DNA of 64,000 nt from Alcanivorax sp. Lineage in GTDB: Bacteria > Pseudomonadota > Gammaproteobacteria > Pseudomonadales > Alcanivoracaceae. Of the stretch, positions 44,502-53,084 are shown piece after piece. A program made the translations under genes and the position numbers. Under the pieces are notes generated by a model that was not told the DNA's origin, ran no database searches, and saw only the letters and a program-made list of their open reading frames with translations. How positions within the stretch are numbered: position 1 is the stretch's first letter; each line of letters opens with the position of its first letter. The stretch spans positions 18,836 to 82,835 of the forward strand of contig JAKUPL010000001.1 in NCBI GenBank assembly GCA_022449455.1, written 5' to 3'.

Positions 44502-44784
44502 GCGTTACGCCGAGTTGAGTCCCGCGGAGCAGGTGGAGCGGCGTCGTGAGGTGCTGAGTCATATCCACGACCATCCGGAGCTGCCGATCCATCGGGTGGT
44601 GGCGCTGCTGCGTGGCGGGTTGCGCTTCACCTTGAGCGAATACAGCCGGCTCACGGGCGTGTCCGCGCGGGTGATTCAAGACATCGAACAGGACCGGGGC
44701 AACCCCACCCTGGGCACCGTGGAAAAGCTGCTCGCTCCGTTCGGGCTCAAGCTGGCGGCGGTGTCCTCGCGGATCGGAGAATAG
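44494..44784 (+). CDS. hipB: HipB-like XRE-family antitoxin/repressor
   Basis: 96 residues with a Cro/C1-type helix-turn-helix in its C-terminal half (RFTLSEYSRLTGVSARVIQDIEQDRGNPTLGTVEKLLAPFGLKL). The N-terminal ~35 residues are charged and helical. As partner of the overlapping HipA it should bind and neutralise the kinase and repress the operon. It ends 3 bp before greB. Confidence 0.87.
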
Positions 44785-44787
44785 CGT

Positions 44788-45291
44788 ATGGGCCGTTGGC
44801 GACCGAAAGGCACCCCCGCCTCCAAGTACATCACGCCGGAGGGCTACCGGCGGCTGAACGAAGAGCTGCAGCGACTCTGGAAGGAAGAGCGGCCGCCGGT
44901 CACCCAATCGGTGCAGGAGGCCGCCGCCCAGGGCGACCGCTCCGAGAACGCCGAGTATATTTACGGCAAGAAGCAGCTCCGTGAGATCGACCGGCGCATC
45001 CGTTTTCTCAGCAAGCGCCTGGACGGCATGACCGTGGTGGACCGGCCGCCGGAGGACACCGGTAAGGTGTTTTTCGGCGCCTGGGTGGAGCTGGAGGACG
45101 ACGACGGCAAGCGCGAGACCTACCGGCTGGTGGGCCCGGACGAGGCCGAGGGCGGCGCCGGGTTGATCAGCATCGACGCGCCTCTGGCCCGGGCCTTGCT
45201 GGGCAAACGGGTGGACGACGAGGCCTGGGTGAGAACGCCCGCCGGCGAGCGCTGTCTGTACATCAACCGCATCTGGTATGGACCGCAATGA
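44788..45291 (+). CDS. greB: Transcript cleavage factor GreB
   Basis: 167 residues. Coiled-coil N-terminal finger with the catalytic acidic tip GDRSENAEYIYGKKQLREID (about 49-68), then the C-terminal FKBP-like domain (VELEDDDGKRETYRLVGPDEA, ISIDAPLARALLGKRVDDEA). The starting TPASKYITPEGYRRLNEELQRLW and the ending EIxI-type strand favour GreB over GreA. It rescues backtracked RNA polymerase. It starts only 3 bp after hipB and overlaps the DUF502 gene by 4 bp. Confidence 0.93.
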   Translation: MGRWRPKGTPASKYITPEGYRRLNEELQRLWKEERPPVTQSVQEAAAQGDRSENAEYIYGKKQLREIDRRIRFLSKRLDGMTVVDRPPEDTGKVFFGAWVELEDDDGKRETYRLVGPDEAEGGAGLISIDAPLARALLGKRVDDEAWVRTPAGERCLYINRIWYGPQ

Positions 45292-45920
45292 GCAACAACC
45301 GAATCTGGTTTTTTTTTCGCAAATCGCTGCTGGGCGGGCTGCTGATTCTGCTGCCCATCTCCATCATCGCGTTTTTCTTCAAATGGATTTATGATGCCGT
45401 GACCGGCCTGATCGCGCCGTTCACCGGGCTGGTGGTGCGCGCCTTCGGGTTGCCCAAGTTCGCCGCCGACTGGGCGGTGGTGGCGGTGCTGGTGGTGTTC
45501 TGCTTCCTGGTCGGCACTCTGGTGGCCACCAAACTGGGGGGCTGGATCTGGCAGCGCCTGGAAGAGCGGGGCATGGCCCGGGTGCCGGGCTACCGCACCG
45601 TCAAGGAAGTGATCACCCAGTTATTCGGCGGCAGTCAGGACAGCCTGATGCGCGGGGAAGTGGCGCGGGTGTGGCTGTACGGTCGGCAGGTGTCGGTGAC
45701 GGTGCTGGGGCTGATCACGTCCCGGCACGACGACGGCGTGCTGTCGGTGTTCGTGCCCACCGGGCCCAACCCCACTTCCGGTTTCATTTACCACGTGCAC
45801 GAAAGCCTGGTGGAGCGGCGACCGGACATTGGCGTGGAGCAGATGATGAAGACCGTGGTGGCCTGCGGCGCCGGCAGCGCGGCGCTGCTCAAGCGCGGCG
45901 AAGTAACGGAACGGGGCTGA
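45288..45920 (+). CDS. DUF502 family inner-membrane protein
   Basis: 210 residues with two strong hydrophobic helices (SLLGGLLILLPISIIAFFFKWIYDAV and WAVVAVLVVFCFLVGTLV), followed by the soluble DUF502 region (RVPGYRTVKEVITQLFGG, VFVPTGPNPTSGFIYHVHESLVERRPDIGVEQMMKTVVACG). Function is not established in bacteria. It overlaps greB by 4 bp; a REP-like remnant starts at its stop codon. Confidence 0.88.
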   Translation: MSNNRIWFFFRKSLLGGLLILLPISIIAFFFKWIYDAVTGLIAPFTGLVVRAFGLPKFAADWAVVAVLVVFCFLVGTLVATKLGGWIWQRLEERGMARVPGYRTVKEVITQLFGGSQDSLMRGEVARVWLYGRQVSVTVLGLITSRHDDGVLSVFVPTGPNPTSGFIYHVHESLVERRPDIGVEQMMKTVVACGAGSAALLKRGEVTERG

Positions 45921-45958
45921 TCGCGACCGGGCGGCGTTCCGCTTCAGTCGCGATCCCG
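45918..45958. repeat. Degenerate REP-like palindrome at the DUF502 stop codon
   Basis: ATCGCGAC (from 45920) and the return arm GTCGCGAT near 45948 enclose a longer loop containing CGCTTCAG, recalling the ATCGCGACTGAAG family elsewhere in the window. Confidence 0.5.
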
Positions 45959-45960
45959 GG

Positions 45961-47862
45961 TTACAGAGAAGCTTCCGCCTCTTCCAATTTCTCCATGGCC
46001 TCCAGCAGCGCCATCTCCAGTTCTTCCCGGCGGTTCTTCAGGTCGCCCTGGCGGGCCAGCAGCGCCTGCAGTTCGTCCTTGCGGCCAGCGTCGGTGTACA
46101 GCGTTTCGTCGGCCAGGGCGGTCTCCACCTCGGTGAGCGCGTCGCTCTCCCGGTCCAGCGCCTTTTCCAGCTTCTCCACTTCCTTTTTCAGCGGCCGCAA
46201 CTGCTCGCGCCGTTTGGCCGCGTCCTGGCGGCGCTGGCGGGCGTCGTCGCGGCCGGCGGCGGGCTCCGTGCGTGCCGCCGCGTTGGCCTCCCGGCGCGCC
46301 TGCTGCAGCCAGCGGGCGTAATCGTCCAGGTCGCCGTCGAAGGCGCGCACCGTGCCCTCGGCCACCAGCTGGAACTCGTCCACGGTGGTTTCCAGCAGGT
46401 GGCGGTCGTGGGACACCAGCACCACGGCGCCCTCGAACTCCTGCAGCGCCAGGGTCAGCGCCTCGCGCATCTCCAGGTCCAGGTGGTTGGCCGGTTCGTC
46501 GAGCAGCAGCAGCGCCGGCTTCTCGTGCACGATCAGCGCCAGCGCCAGGCGCGCCTTTTCGCCGCCGGAAAAGCGGCCCACCGGCTCGAACACCGCGTCG
46601 CCGTGGAAGCCGAAGGCGCCCAGTTCATTGCGCACCTGCTGCTCGGTCCATTTCGGGTGGGCGCGATTGATCAGCTGGTAGGGGGTGTCGTCGGCGGCCA
46701 GCCGGTCCACCTGCTGCTGGTGGAAATAGCCCACCGCCAGGTCCGGGTCCCGCTTCAGGCGCCCCTCCAGGGCCGTCAGTTCGCCGACCAGAGTGCGGAT
46801 CAGCGTGGACTTGCCGGCGCCGTTGGGGCCCAGCAGGCCGATGCGTGACTCCGGTCGCAGGCTCAGGGTCACGTTGCCGAGAATCGGCGCGCCTTCATAG
46901 CCGCAGGTGACACCGTCCAGATCGATCATCGGGTTGGGCAGCCGTTCCGGCTTGAGAAAGCCAAAGCTGAACTCGGAATCCACGTGGGCGGGGCCGATGC
47001 GTTCCAGCTTTTCCAGCGCCTTGACCCGGCTCTGCGCCTGCTTGGCCTTGGTGGCCTTTGCCTTGAAGCGGTCGATGAACTTCTGCAGATGGGCGATCTG
47101 CACCTGCTGCTTCTCATGCATCTTCTGCTGCAAGGAAAGCTGCTCGGCGCGCTGCCGTTCGAAATCGGAATAAGTGCCGGTGTAGCGTTTCAGGCGGCGC
47201 TGCTCGATGTGCAGAATCTCGCCGACGGTGGCGTCCAGAAAAGCGCGGTCGTGGGAGATCAGCATCAGCGCGCCGGGGTGCTGGATCAGCCACTGCTGCA
47301 GCCAGAGAATGGCGTCCAGGTCCAGGTGGTTGGTGGGTTCGTCCAGCAGCATCAGGTCGGCGTCGCTGAGCAGCACCTGGGCCAGATTGAGGCGCATGCG
47401 CCAGCCACCGGAAAAGGCGCTTACCGGCTGCTTCTGCTGGGCCTCGGAAAAGCCCAGCCCGGCCAGCAGCGTGGCCGCCCGGGCCGGTTGTTCCCAGGCG
47501 CGCAGGGCGTCCAGTTCCGCGTGGGCGGCGGCGATGCCGGTGTCGTCGCCGTCGGCCTGGGCGCGGGCCAGGGCGGCCTCCGCGCGGCGCAGCGGACGGT
47601 GGCCGTCGAGCACATACTCCAGCGCCGCCTGTTCCAGTGCCGGCACTTCCTGGGCCATCATGGCCAGGCGCCAGTCCGCCGGGCGTTGCAGTTGGCCGCC
47701 GTCCGGTTCCAGCTCGCCCAGGATCAGCCGGAACAGCGAGCTCTTGCCGCTGCCGTTCTTGCCCACCAGGCCCACCCGGGCGCCTTTGTGCAGCACGAAG
47801 CCGGCGTCCTCCAGCAACAGATCGGAGCCGCGGCGCAGATTGATGTGTTCCAGGGAGAGCAT
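45961..47862 (-). CDS. yheS: ABC-F family ATPase, YheS type
   Basis: 633 residues with two ABC domains and no membrane region. First domain: Walker A GKNGSGKSS (about 34-42), signature FSGGW and Walker B DLMLLDEPTNHLD. Second domain: GPNGAGKST, RFSGGEKARLALALI, LLLLDEPANHLD. Between them is the ABC-F linker (RLKRYTGTYSDFERQRAEQLSLQQKMHEKQQVQIAHLQKFIDRFK), and the C terminus is a coiled coil (about 540-630). Such proteins act on stalled ribosomes. The adjoining TIGR02444 gene is a conserved neighbour. Confidence 0.93.
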   Translation of the reverse strand: MLSLEHINLRRGSDLLLEDAGFVLHKGARVGLVGKNGSGKSSLFRLILGELEPDGGQLQRPADWRLAMMAQEVPALEQAALEYVLDGHRPLRRAEAALARAQADGDDTGIAAAHAELDALRAWEQPARAATLLAGLGFSEAQQKQPVSAFSGGWRMRLNLAQVLLSDADLMLLDEPTNHLDLDAILWLQQWLIQHPGALMLISHDRAFLDATVGEILHIEQRRLKRYTGTYSDFERQRAEQLSLQQKMHEKQQVQIAHLQKFIDRFKAKATKAKQAQSRVKALEKLERIGPAHVDSEFSFGFLKPERLPNPMIDLDGVTCGYEGAPILGNVTLSLRPESRIGLLGPNGAGKSTLIRTLVGELTALEGRLKRDPDLAVGYFHQQQVDRLAADDTPYQLINRAHPKWTEQQVRNELGAFGFHGDAVFEPVGRFSGGEKARLALALIVHEKPALLLLDEPANHLDLEMREALTLALQEFEGAVVLVSHDRHLLETTVDEFQLVAEGTVRAFDGDLDDYARWLQQARREANAAARTEPAAGRDDARQRRQDAAKRREQLRPLKKEVEKLEKALDRESDALTEVETALADETLYTDAGRKDELQALLARQGDLKNRREELEMALLEAMEKLEEAEASL

Positions 47863-47933
47863 AATCGGGTTTTACGACGGAAAAGACCGGCGCAGTGTAG
47901 GCCAAGCGCCGGTCCAACAGAAGGGGAACCAGC

Positions 47934-48413
47934 ATGGACAACGAGCCGACCCTGTGGCGATTCGCACTGGGCTTGTGGCGGGACAAGAACGTGGAGCGGG
48001 TGTGCCTGCGCTTGCAGGATGACTACGGTGTGCCGGTGGCGACGCTGCTGGTGGCGCTGTGGCTGGCCAGCGGCGGCCGGCGCCCGGACGCGGCCCTGGG
48101 GCGGCGTCTGAGCGGCCATGCCGAACGCTTCGAGGAACAGTACCTGCGACCGTTGCGAGCGGTGCGGCGACGGGCGGCGGCGGACGGTGGCGCCAGCGAG
48201 CTGAAACGGCAGATCCAGGAGGCGGAACTGGAAGGCGAACGCCTGCTGCTGGAACAGCTCGCCGGGCTGGCCCGCACCCAGCCCGGCGAGGGCACGGAAA
48301 CGGCCCTGGGCTGGCTGCTGTTGGTGGTGCCGGAAGTGGCCCAGTGCGAGGGCCTGCAGGCGCTGCTGGAAGAACTGGCGGCGCTCAGCGAAAGCCGGGC
48401 AGCGAGCGGATAA
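47934..48413 (+). CDS. TIGR02444 (DUF2390) family protein
   Basis: 159 residues, all helical, with the family start LWRFALGLWRDKNVERVCLRLQDDYGVPVATLLVALWLA. Function is unknown, but it is a frequent divergent neighbour of yheS in Pseudomonas-like genomes. AAGGGGAA serves as ribosome-binding site. Its last 29 bp overlap the end of the convergent parA-like gene. Confidence 0.85.
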   Translation: MDNEPTLWRFALGLWRDKNVERVCLRLQDDYGVPVATLLVALWLASGGRRPDAALGRRLSGHAERFEEQYLRPLRAVRRRAAADGGASELKRQIQEAELEGERLLLEQLAGLARTQPGEGTETALGWLLLVVPEVAQCEGLQALLEELAALSESRAASG

Positions 48414-49149
48414 GGTGGCGCTGCACCTCGAGCCACTCGCCGATCAGTTGCCAATGACGCTGGTCGGCCTGATGGCGCGGGCCGCTGGGGTCGAGCATGC
48501 TGCCGCCGTCGGCCATGGACTGCACGTATTGCTGGGTGTCGCGCAGCGTCACCAGATAGGGAATCTTCAGGCTGGCCAGAAACTGCCGCAATGCCTCGTA
48601 CATGCGCGTGCGGGTGCGCGCCCGGTTGGCGATCACCGCCAGCCGGCGCGGACGCCGTTGATAGCTGGGCGCCAGCATCACGTTCTGTACGAAGCGGGTG
48701 GTGGCGCGGATGTCGATGGGGCTGGGCAGCACCGGAATCAGCACCACCTGCGCCACCCGCAGCACATGGTCCAGGGTGTGGCGGTCCATGCCCGCCGGTG
48801 AGTCGATCACCACCACGTCGCGGGCCCGTTGCAGCTGATCCTGCAACCGTCCCAGGGACACCGGCTCGTCCGCCGGCCAACCCAGTGCCTCGACCATCGG
48901 GTCCTGGCGCAGCCGCACCCATTGGGTGGCGGACTGCTGCGGGTCCAGATCCAGCAGGGTGACCGCCTGGCCGGCCAGGCTGAAATAGGCGGCCAGATTG
49001 GTGGCCAGCGTGGTCTTGCCACAGCCCCCTTTGCTGTTGGCGACCAGAATCACCAGCCGCCGTTCATCCTGGCGCACCACCCGGCGCGCCGACGACGGCG
49101 CCAGGGTCGGGTCGCCGGGCATCGGATCGCTATTGGTGTTATTGGGCAT
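48385..49149 (-). CDS. Orphan ParA/MinD-type ATPase
   Basis: About 254 residues from the ATG at 49149, preceded by AGAGGGGAAG. Deviant Walker A ANSKGGCGKTTLATNLAAYFS, TLLDLDPQQSATQW and DVVVIDSPAGMD are the ParA core. The length and LIPVLPSPIDIRATTRFVQNVML resemble the short ParA-like proteins that position cellular cargo instead of segregating a replicon. No parB or centromere-like repeats are next to it, so a role in chromosome segregation is not supported here. Confidence 0.85.
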   Translation of the reverse strand: MPNNTNSDPMPGDPTLAPSSARRVVRQDERRLVILVANSKGGCGKTTLATNLAAYFSLAGQAVTLLDLDPQQSATQWVRLRQDPMVEALGWPADEPVSLGRLQDQLQRARDVVVIDSPAGMDRHTLDHVLRVAQVVLIPVLPSPIDIRATTRFVQNVMLAPSYQRRPRRLAVIANRARTRTRMYEALRQFLASLKIPYLVTLRDTQQYVQSMADGGSMLDPSGPRHQADQRHWQLIGEWLEVQRHLIRSLPGFR

Positions 49150-49277
49150 AGTCTGCTTCCCCTCTGAGCGCACTATAACCGGTTTGGGTGCTCAGAATTA
49201 ATACAGACGTTGCGGCCCGGGCCGGCATCGCTCTTGGCGCGGTGACCGTTAAAGGCCGGATTTCGTGAATCCCGGTT

Positions 49278-49305
49278 TTGACAGTGGCCCGCGGAAAGGC
49301 ACAAT
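49278..49305 (+). promoter_or_regulatory. Candidate sigma-70 promoter for the FKBP gene
   Basis: A perfect -35 TTGACA (49278-49283), 16-bp spacer, and CACAAT (49300-49305). It lies within a gene-free stretch of about 310 bp between parA and the FKBP gene; the leader would be about 150 nt. I see nothing else there. Confidence 0.5.
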
Positions 49306-49463
49306 GAACGCTCTTCGTCCGCCCGCAGTCGACGGAGAGGGAACCAATCGGGGGAAAACGCGGTCATGCGTTAACCGGTAGCGTCGACCAGGATCACCGC
49401 GGAGGACTTGCGCGGAGAGGACCACCGGCGCAGGGAAAATAAACGTAAGCCAATGGAGGCAGA

Positions 49464-50225
49464 ATGAAGAAGATCGCAATCGTGCTGGCCGGCAGTATCC
49501 TGCTGGCGGCCTGTGGCGGAGACAACGAAGACAAGAGCAACGACGTCAAGCTGGAAAGCGCCGATCAGAAAGCGTCCTATGCTCTGGGTTTCCGCAGCGC
49601 CGAACAGATGAGCGCCATGAACAACCTGGATCTGGACGCCATGATCGCCGGTCTGCGCGATGGTTTCGGTGACAATCCGGAATCCCGGCTGGGCGAGGAC
49701 GAGGACATGGATCAGCTGATCCGTGACTACCAGACCCGCATGATGGAAGCGCGCCAGAAGGAACAGGAAGAACTGGCCAAGACCAACCTGGAGGAGTCCA
49801 AGAAGTTCCTCGAGGAAAACGCCGGGAAAGACGGCGTGGAAACCACCGACAGCGGTCTGCAATACGAAGTGCTGGAATCCGGTGAGGAAGGCGCCGCGTC
49901 GCCGACCCTGGAAGACACCGTGGAAGTGCACTACAAGGGCTCCCTGGTGGACGGCACCGTGTTCGACAGCTCCATCGAGCGTGACAAGCCCGCCGTGTTC
50001 GGCCTCAAGCACATCATCCCGGGCTGGCAGGAAGCCCTGCCGATGATGAAAGTCGGTGACAAGTGGAAGCTGTACCTGCCGCCGGAGCTGGGCTACGGCG
50101 AACAGGGCGCCGGCGGCGACATCGGCCCCAACCAGGTGCTGATCTTCGAAGTCGAGCTGCTGGACGTGCAGAAGAAAGGCGAGAGCGCTCAGCAAGGTAA
50201 CGCCGGCGAAGGCGATACCGAGTAA
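49464..50225 (+). CDS. FKBP-type peptidyl-prolyl isomerase, lipoprotein (FkpA/Mip-like)
   Basis: 253 residues. Lipoprotein signal MKKIAIVLAGSILLAAC with Cys17. N-terminal dimerisation helices (about 30-125; DQKASYALGFRSAEQM and a long Glu/Lys-rich helix), then an FKBP domain (about 135-235: DTVEVHYKGSLVDGTVFDSSIERDKPAVFGLKHIIPGWQEALPMMKVGDKWKLYLPPELGYG). It assists folding of exported proteins in the periplasm or at the outer membrane. GGAGG-like ribosome-binding site; own strong terminator. Confidence 0.92.
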   Translation: MKKIAIVLAGSILLAACGGDNEDKSNDVKLESADQKASYALGFRSAEQMSAMNNLDLDAMIAGLRDGFGDNPESRLGEDEDMDQLIRDYQTRMMEARQKEQEELAKTNLEESKKFLEENAGKDGVETTDSGLQYEVLESGEEGAASPTLEDTVEVHYKGSLVDGTVFDSSIERDKPAVFGLKHIIPGWQEALPMMKVGDKWKLYLPPELGYGEQGAGGDIGPNQVLIFEVELLDVQKKGESAQQGNAGEGDTE

Positions 50226-50243
50226 GCGTGCTTCACGACGCCG

Positions 50244-50275
50244 AAAAAAGGCCACCTTCGGGTGGCTTTTTTTTT
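50244..50275 (+). terminator. Intrinsic terminator after the FKBP gene
   Basis: GCCACC (50251-50256), loop TTCG, GGTGGC (50261-50266), then nine T; A-run on the left arm, so it can also serve the convergent rsd gene. Confidence 0.9.
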
Positions 50276-50292
50276 GCGGTCGCGATGGCCGT

Positions 50293-50781
50293 TCAGTGCC
50301 GCAGCGCGTGGCGGCGCGGCGCCTGATGCACGCTCAGAATCAACTGGTCCTCAAGGGCGAACCGTTCCTCCAGCACTTCCGTCAGCCGCGTGAGCCGTTC
50401 CGGTAGCTGCTCCAGTTGCACCAGGCAGTGATCATCGCTGTCGAAATCCTCGTTGAAGGCGAGCGCCTCCTCCGTGGACAGGTCCAACTGACGAAGGATA
50501 TGGGAAGCCACTTCCGGAGTGGGGGTATCCCGATACCGGCGTGCCTCGCGCACCAGTTCCCGGTAGACCTCGAAATAACCGGCGCTGATGTAGTCCATCA
50601 ACAACTGACAGAATTCGCGCACCTGGCTCTGTACCGAGCGCGGGCGGGCGTCGTCGAAACCTTTCAGGCCCTGCAGGGCGCACAGCAGCACGATCAGCTG
50701 CTGGCGCTGTTCCAGCCAGGCGCCGACCAGGGCCTCGATACGGCGCCATTGCATAAGAGGAGACAAAGCGGGGGGTGCCAT
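50293..50781 (-). CDS. rsd: Rsd/AlgQ family anti-sigma-70 regulator
   Basis: 162 residues, all-helical, with the family pattern WRRIEALVGAWLEQRQQLIVLLCALQGLKGFD and VREFCQLLMDYISAGYFEVYRELVREARRY. Rsd/AlgQ binds region 4 of the housekeeping sigma factor and favours alternative sigma factors in stationary phase. In Pseudomonas algQ is close to a dsbB-type gene, as here. Confidence 0.88.
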   Translation of the reverse strand: MAPPALSPLMQWRRIEALVGAWLEQRQQLIVLLCALQGLKGFDDARPRSVQSQVREFCQLLMDYISAGYFEVYRELVREARRYRDTPTPEVASHILRQLDLSTEEALAFNEDFDSDDHCLVQLEQLPERLTRLTEVLEERFALEDQLILSVHQAPRRHALRH

Positions 50782-51021
50782 GACGGTCGCTCCTTGTTCC
50801 TTGCCGGCAGGCGGCGCCGGCGTTCGTTGTGGGGGCTGACGATCCGGTGAACAGCCACCCCGGCGCCAATACGCCGGACATCGGGTGGGGGGATTTCGAG
50901 GCTAGCCCCGGGGCGGCGCCGGCGGCAACGGGGGGAAGGGGCAGGTTTTACACACCGGCGACAAAAAGGCTTGGCGGTCAGTCAGTTGCCGGTAAAGACG
51001 GATTTGTCATAAGAACCGGCG

Positions 51022-51729
51022 TTAAAACAACCAACCGGCGATCCAGGGCCACAGCCAGGGCAGCGCCAGGGCGGTGACCAGTCCGGTCAGGCCCAGGGCC
51101 AGGCCGGCGAAGGCGCCGGCTTTCTCGCCGAATTCAAAGGCCCGGGCGGTGCCGATGGCGTGAGCCACCAGGCCCAGGGCGAAGCCGCGCACCCGGTCGT
51201 CACGCACCCGCAGCAGGCGGAACACCGGCCCGGCCAGCAGGGCGCCGACGATGCCGGTGATGGCCACGGCGCCGGCGGCCAGGGACACGAAACCGTCGGT
51301 GCTCTTGACCACCTCCACGGCGATCGGGGTGGTGATCGATTTGGGCGCCAGGGAGCCCACCACCGGTTCCGGCGCGCCCAGCCACCAGGCCAGGCCGATG
51401 GAAATGCCCGCCGCCAGGGCGGCGCCCACCAGGGTGGTGATCAGCACCGGGCGCCACACCTGGCGCACCGTGCGCAGCTGCCGGTACAGCGGCCAGGCCA
51501 GCGCCACCGTGGCCGGACCCAGCAGAAACGAGAGGATGCCGGTCTGCTCGCGATACTCTTCGTAGGACAGGCCGACCAGGGGCAGCACCACGATCACCGG
51601 AATGGAGGCGACGATGAACGGGTGCAGTACCGGCAAACTGTGCGCCTTGCCGTAAATCCAGACCGCCATGCGGTAGCTGGCCAGCGTCAGCAGCAGGCCG
51701 AACAAGGGGGTGTGCACCAGCTCAGTCAT
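51022..51729 (-). CDS. lrgB: LrgB/CidB family membrane protein
   Basis: 235 residues with six to eight hydrophobic segments and the family block PEPVVGSLAPKSITTPIAVEVVKSTDGFVSLAAGAVAITGIVGAL, then GFALGLVAHAIGTARAFEFGEKAGAFAGLALGLTG. It works with LrgA in modulation of murein hydrolase activity or export of small metabolites such as pyruvate. Its start overlaps lrgA by 8 bp. Confidence 0.9.
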   Translation of the reverse strand: MTELVHTPLFGLLLTLASYRMAVWIYGKAHSLPVLHPFIVASIPVIVVLPLVGLSYEEYREQTGILSFLLGPATVALAWPLYRQLRTVRQVWRPVLITTLVGAALAAGISIGLAWWLGAPEPVVGSLAPKSITTPIAVEVVKSTDGFVSLAAGAVAITGIVGALLAGPVFRLLRVRDDRVRGFALGLVAHAIGTARAFEFGEKAGAFAGLALGLTGLVTALALPWLWPWIAGWLF

Positions 51730-52078
51730 GGGGACGCTCCGGCGGGGCCGGCATCAGCCATTTCAGCAGCAGGGTGACCAGCACCAGGGCGATCACGGTG
51801 CCCAGCACCACCGCCACGGTGAGCGCCAGGGCGTAGTCCTGATAACGGCTCCACTGCAGCACGATGCCGACCCCCAGTGGAAAGATCAGCAGGCTGATAT
51901 GGCGGATCAGGGCGCCGGCGGCCTCGGCAATACGCTCACCGCCGGGCAGATTGAACATCAGGGCCAGCAACAGCAGCACCATGCCCACCACGGGGGCGGG
52001 CAGCGGCAGGCCGGTGAGGTGGATCACCACCTCACCGAGAAATTGGAACAGCAACAGAATCAGCAAGCCATCTAGCAC
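51722..52078 (-). CDS. lrgA: CidA/LrgA family holin-like protein
   Basis: 118 residues from a GTG start preceded by GGAG. Four hydrophobic helices and the family motifs LFQFLGEVVIHLTGLPLPAPVVGMVLLLLALMF and GALIRHISLLIFPLGVGIVLQW. It is paired with the overlapping lrgB gene. Confidence 0.9.
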   Translation of the reverse strand: MLDGLLILLLFQFLGEVVIHLTGLPLPAPVVGMVLLLLALMFNLPGGERIAEAAGALIRHISLLIFPLGVGIVLQWSRYQDYALALTVAVVLGTVIALVLVTLLLKWLMPAPPERPHD

Positions 52079-52127
52079 GGTTGGGTCTCCGCGGCCGGAT
52101 ACACACGGTGGCGCGGGACCGAAACCA

Positions 52128-52187
52128 AATCGCGGCTGAAGCCGCTCCTCCTTTTACTGCTCGGGAGGAGCGGCTTCAGCCGCGATT
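52128..52187. repeat. REPIN-like inverted pair of REP elements
   Basis: A 24-bp arm (52128-52151, beginning AATCGCGGCTGAAGCC) is perfectly inverted at 52164-52187 with a 12-bp spacer. Each arm is itself a short palindrome (GCGGCTGAAGCCGC). It lies between lrgA and dsbB. Confidence 0.85.
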
Positions 52188-52202
52188 ATTATGCTTTTGG
52201 AT

Positions 52203-52706
52203 TCAGGCCCGGCGCGGGCGGAACAATTGTATCAGAGCCACCAGCAGAACGCCGCCGAACACCACCAGGGACCAGCCCGGAATGGTCAGGCCCAGAAACC
52301 GCCAGCTGATTTCGGCGCATTCGCCGGAGCCGGACAGCACGGTGGCGAGCACCTCGTGCAGGGGGAAGGCGTCGATCATGTAGTCCAGGGTCGGGCCGCA
52401 GGCGGGGACTTCATCGGCGGGCAGACTCTGCAGCCACAGATGGCGCACGGCGATGGCCGCGCCGCCCAGCGTGGCCAGGCCGGTGAGCAGCGCGTAGACA
52501 CGCACGCCCACGCCCTTGGGGCCGTGCAGGGTGGCGATCAGCAGGATCACCATCACCACGATCAGGGCGATGCGTTGAAAGATGCACAGCGGGCAGGGCT
52601 CCAGCCCTTCCACGTGCTGCATGTAGAGCGCGCCGGCGAAGGCGGCCGCGCAGGCGAGCAAAGTCAGTCCATTGAGCGCGCGGGGCGCCGGAATCAGCGA
52701 TTGCAT
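52203..52706 (-). CDS. dsbB: Disulphide bond formation protein B
   Basis: 167 residues with four membrane helices. Cys38 and Cys41 (CPLC) after the first helix pass electrons to quinone; Cys103 and Cys130 in the second periplasmic loop ([10 protein letters not shown] to [10 protein letters not shown]) reoxidise DsbA. All four functional Cys are present. The length is typical of the Pseudomonas-type DsbB/DsbH group. Confidence 0.94.
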   Translation of the reverse strand: MQSLIPAPRALNGLTLLACAAAFAGALYMQHVEGLEPCPLCIFQRIALIVVMVILLIATLHGPKGVGVRVYALLTGLATLGGAAIAVRHLWLQSLPADEVPACGPTLDYMIDAFPLHEVLATVLSGSGECAEISWRFLGLTIPGWSLVVFGGVLLVALIQLFRPRRA

Positions 52707-52742
52707 GAGGTGGTATCCCTGTTTTTTTAGTCGTTCGCTGTG

Positions 52743-52946
52743 TCAGACGTCGCGGGACGTGGCGGGTTCCCGGCGATCGCGCCAGGCGGCGGTGCCGGCT
52801 TCCCAGCCCTGCACCCACCATTCCGCCAGGGCCTCGTCCAGATAGGGGCACTGGGCCACGCCGCCGCCGGCCATGCCCCACATGCAGCCGCGATTATAGG
52901 CCTTTTCGAACGGGTCCTTGGTGGGCTCGAAGGTTGGCTCGAACAT
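52743..52946 (-). CDS. rmf: Ribosome modulation factor family protein
   Basis: 67 residues from the ATG at 52946, with AAGGAGAGGGA as ribosome-binding site. The core NRGCMWGMAGGGVAQCPYLDEALAEWWVQGWEAG matches RMF (RGYxxGxxG, CPY, WLxGWREA). RMF dimerises 70S ribosomes into 100S particles in stationary phase. It is slightly longer than the E. coli protein (55) and less basic, so it is a diverged member. Confidence 0.85.
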   Translation of the reverse strand: MFEPTFEPTKDPFEKAYNRGCMWGMAGGGVAQCPYLDEALAEWWVQGWEAGTAAWRDRREPATSRDV

Positions 52947-53084
52947 TCCCTCTCCTTGCCCGGAAAGTGCCGGGTTCACGGGATGTTCCGCCAGAGTAGC
53001 ACCGGCGGCCGACGCCGCCATGGCCACTCGTTAACATTTTTCGACCCTTCGTCCGGTGCCGGCCGGCAAACGCCCCGGGCCCGG

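Noticed and set aside
48385..49149. Chromosome partition locus or replication origin near parA
   Set aside because: No parB, parS-like sites, dnaA, gidA or DnaA-box cluster is visible nearby.
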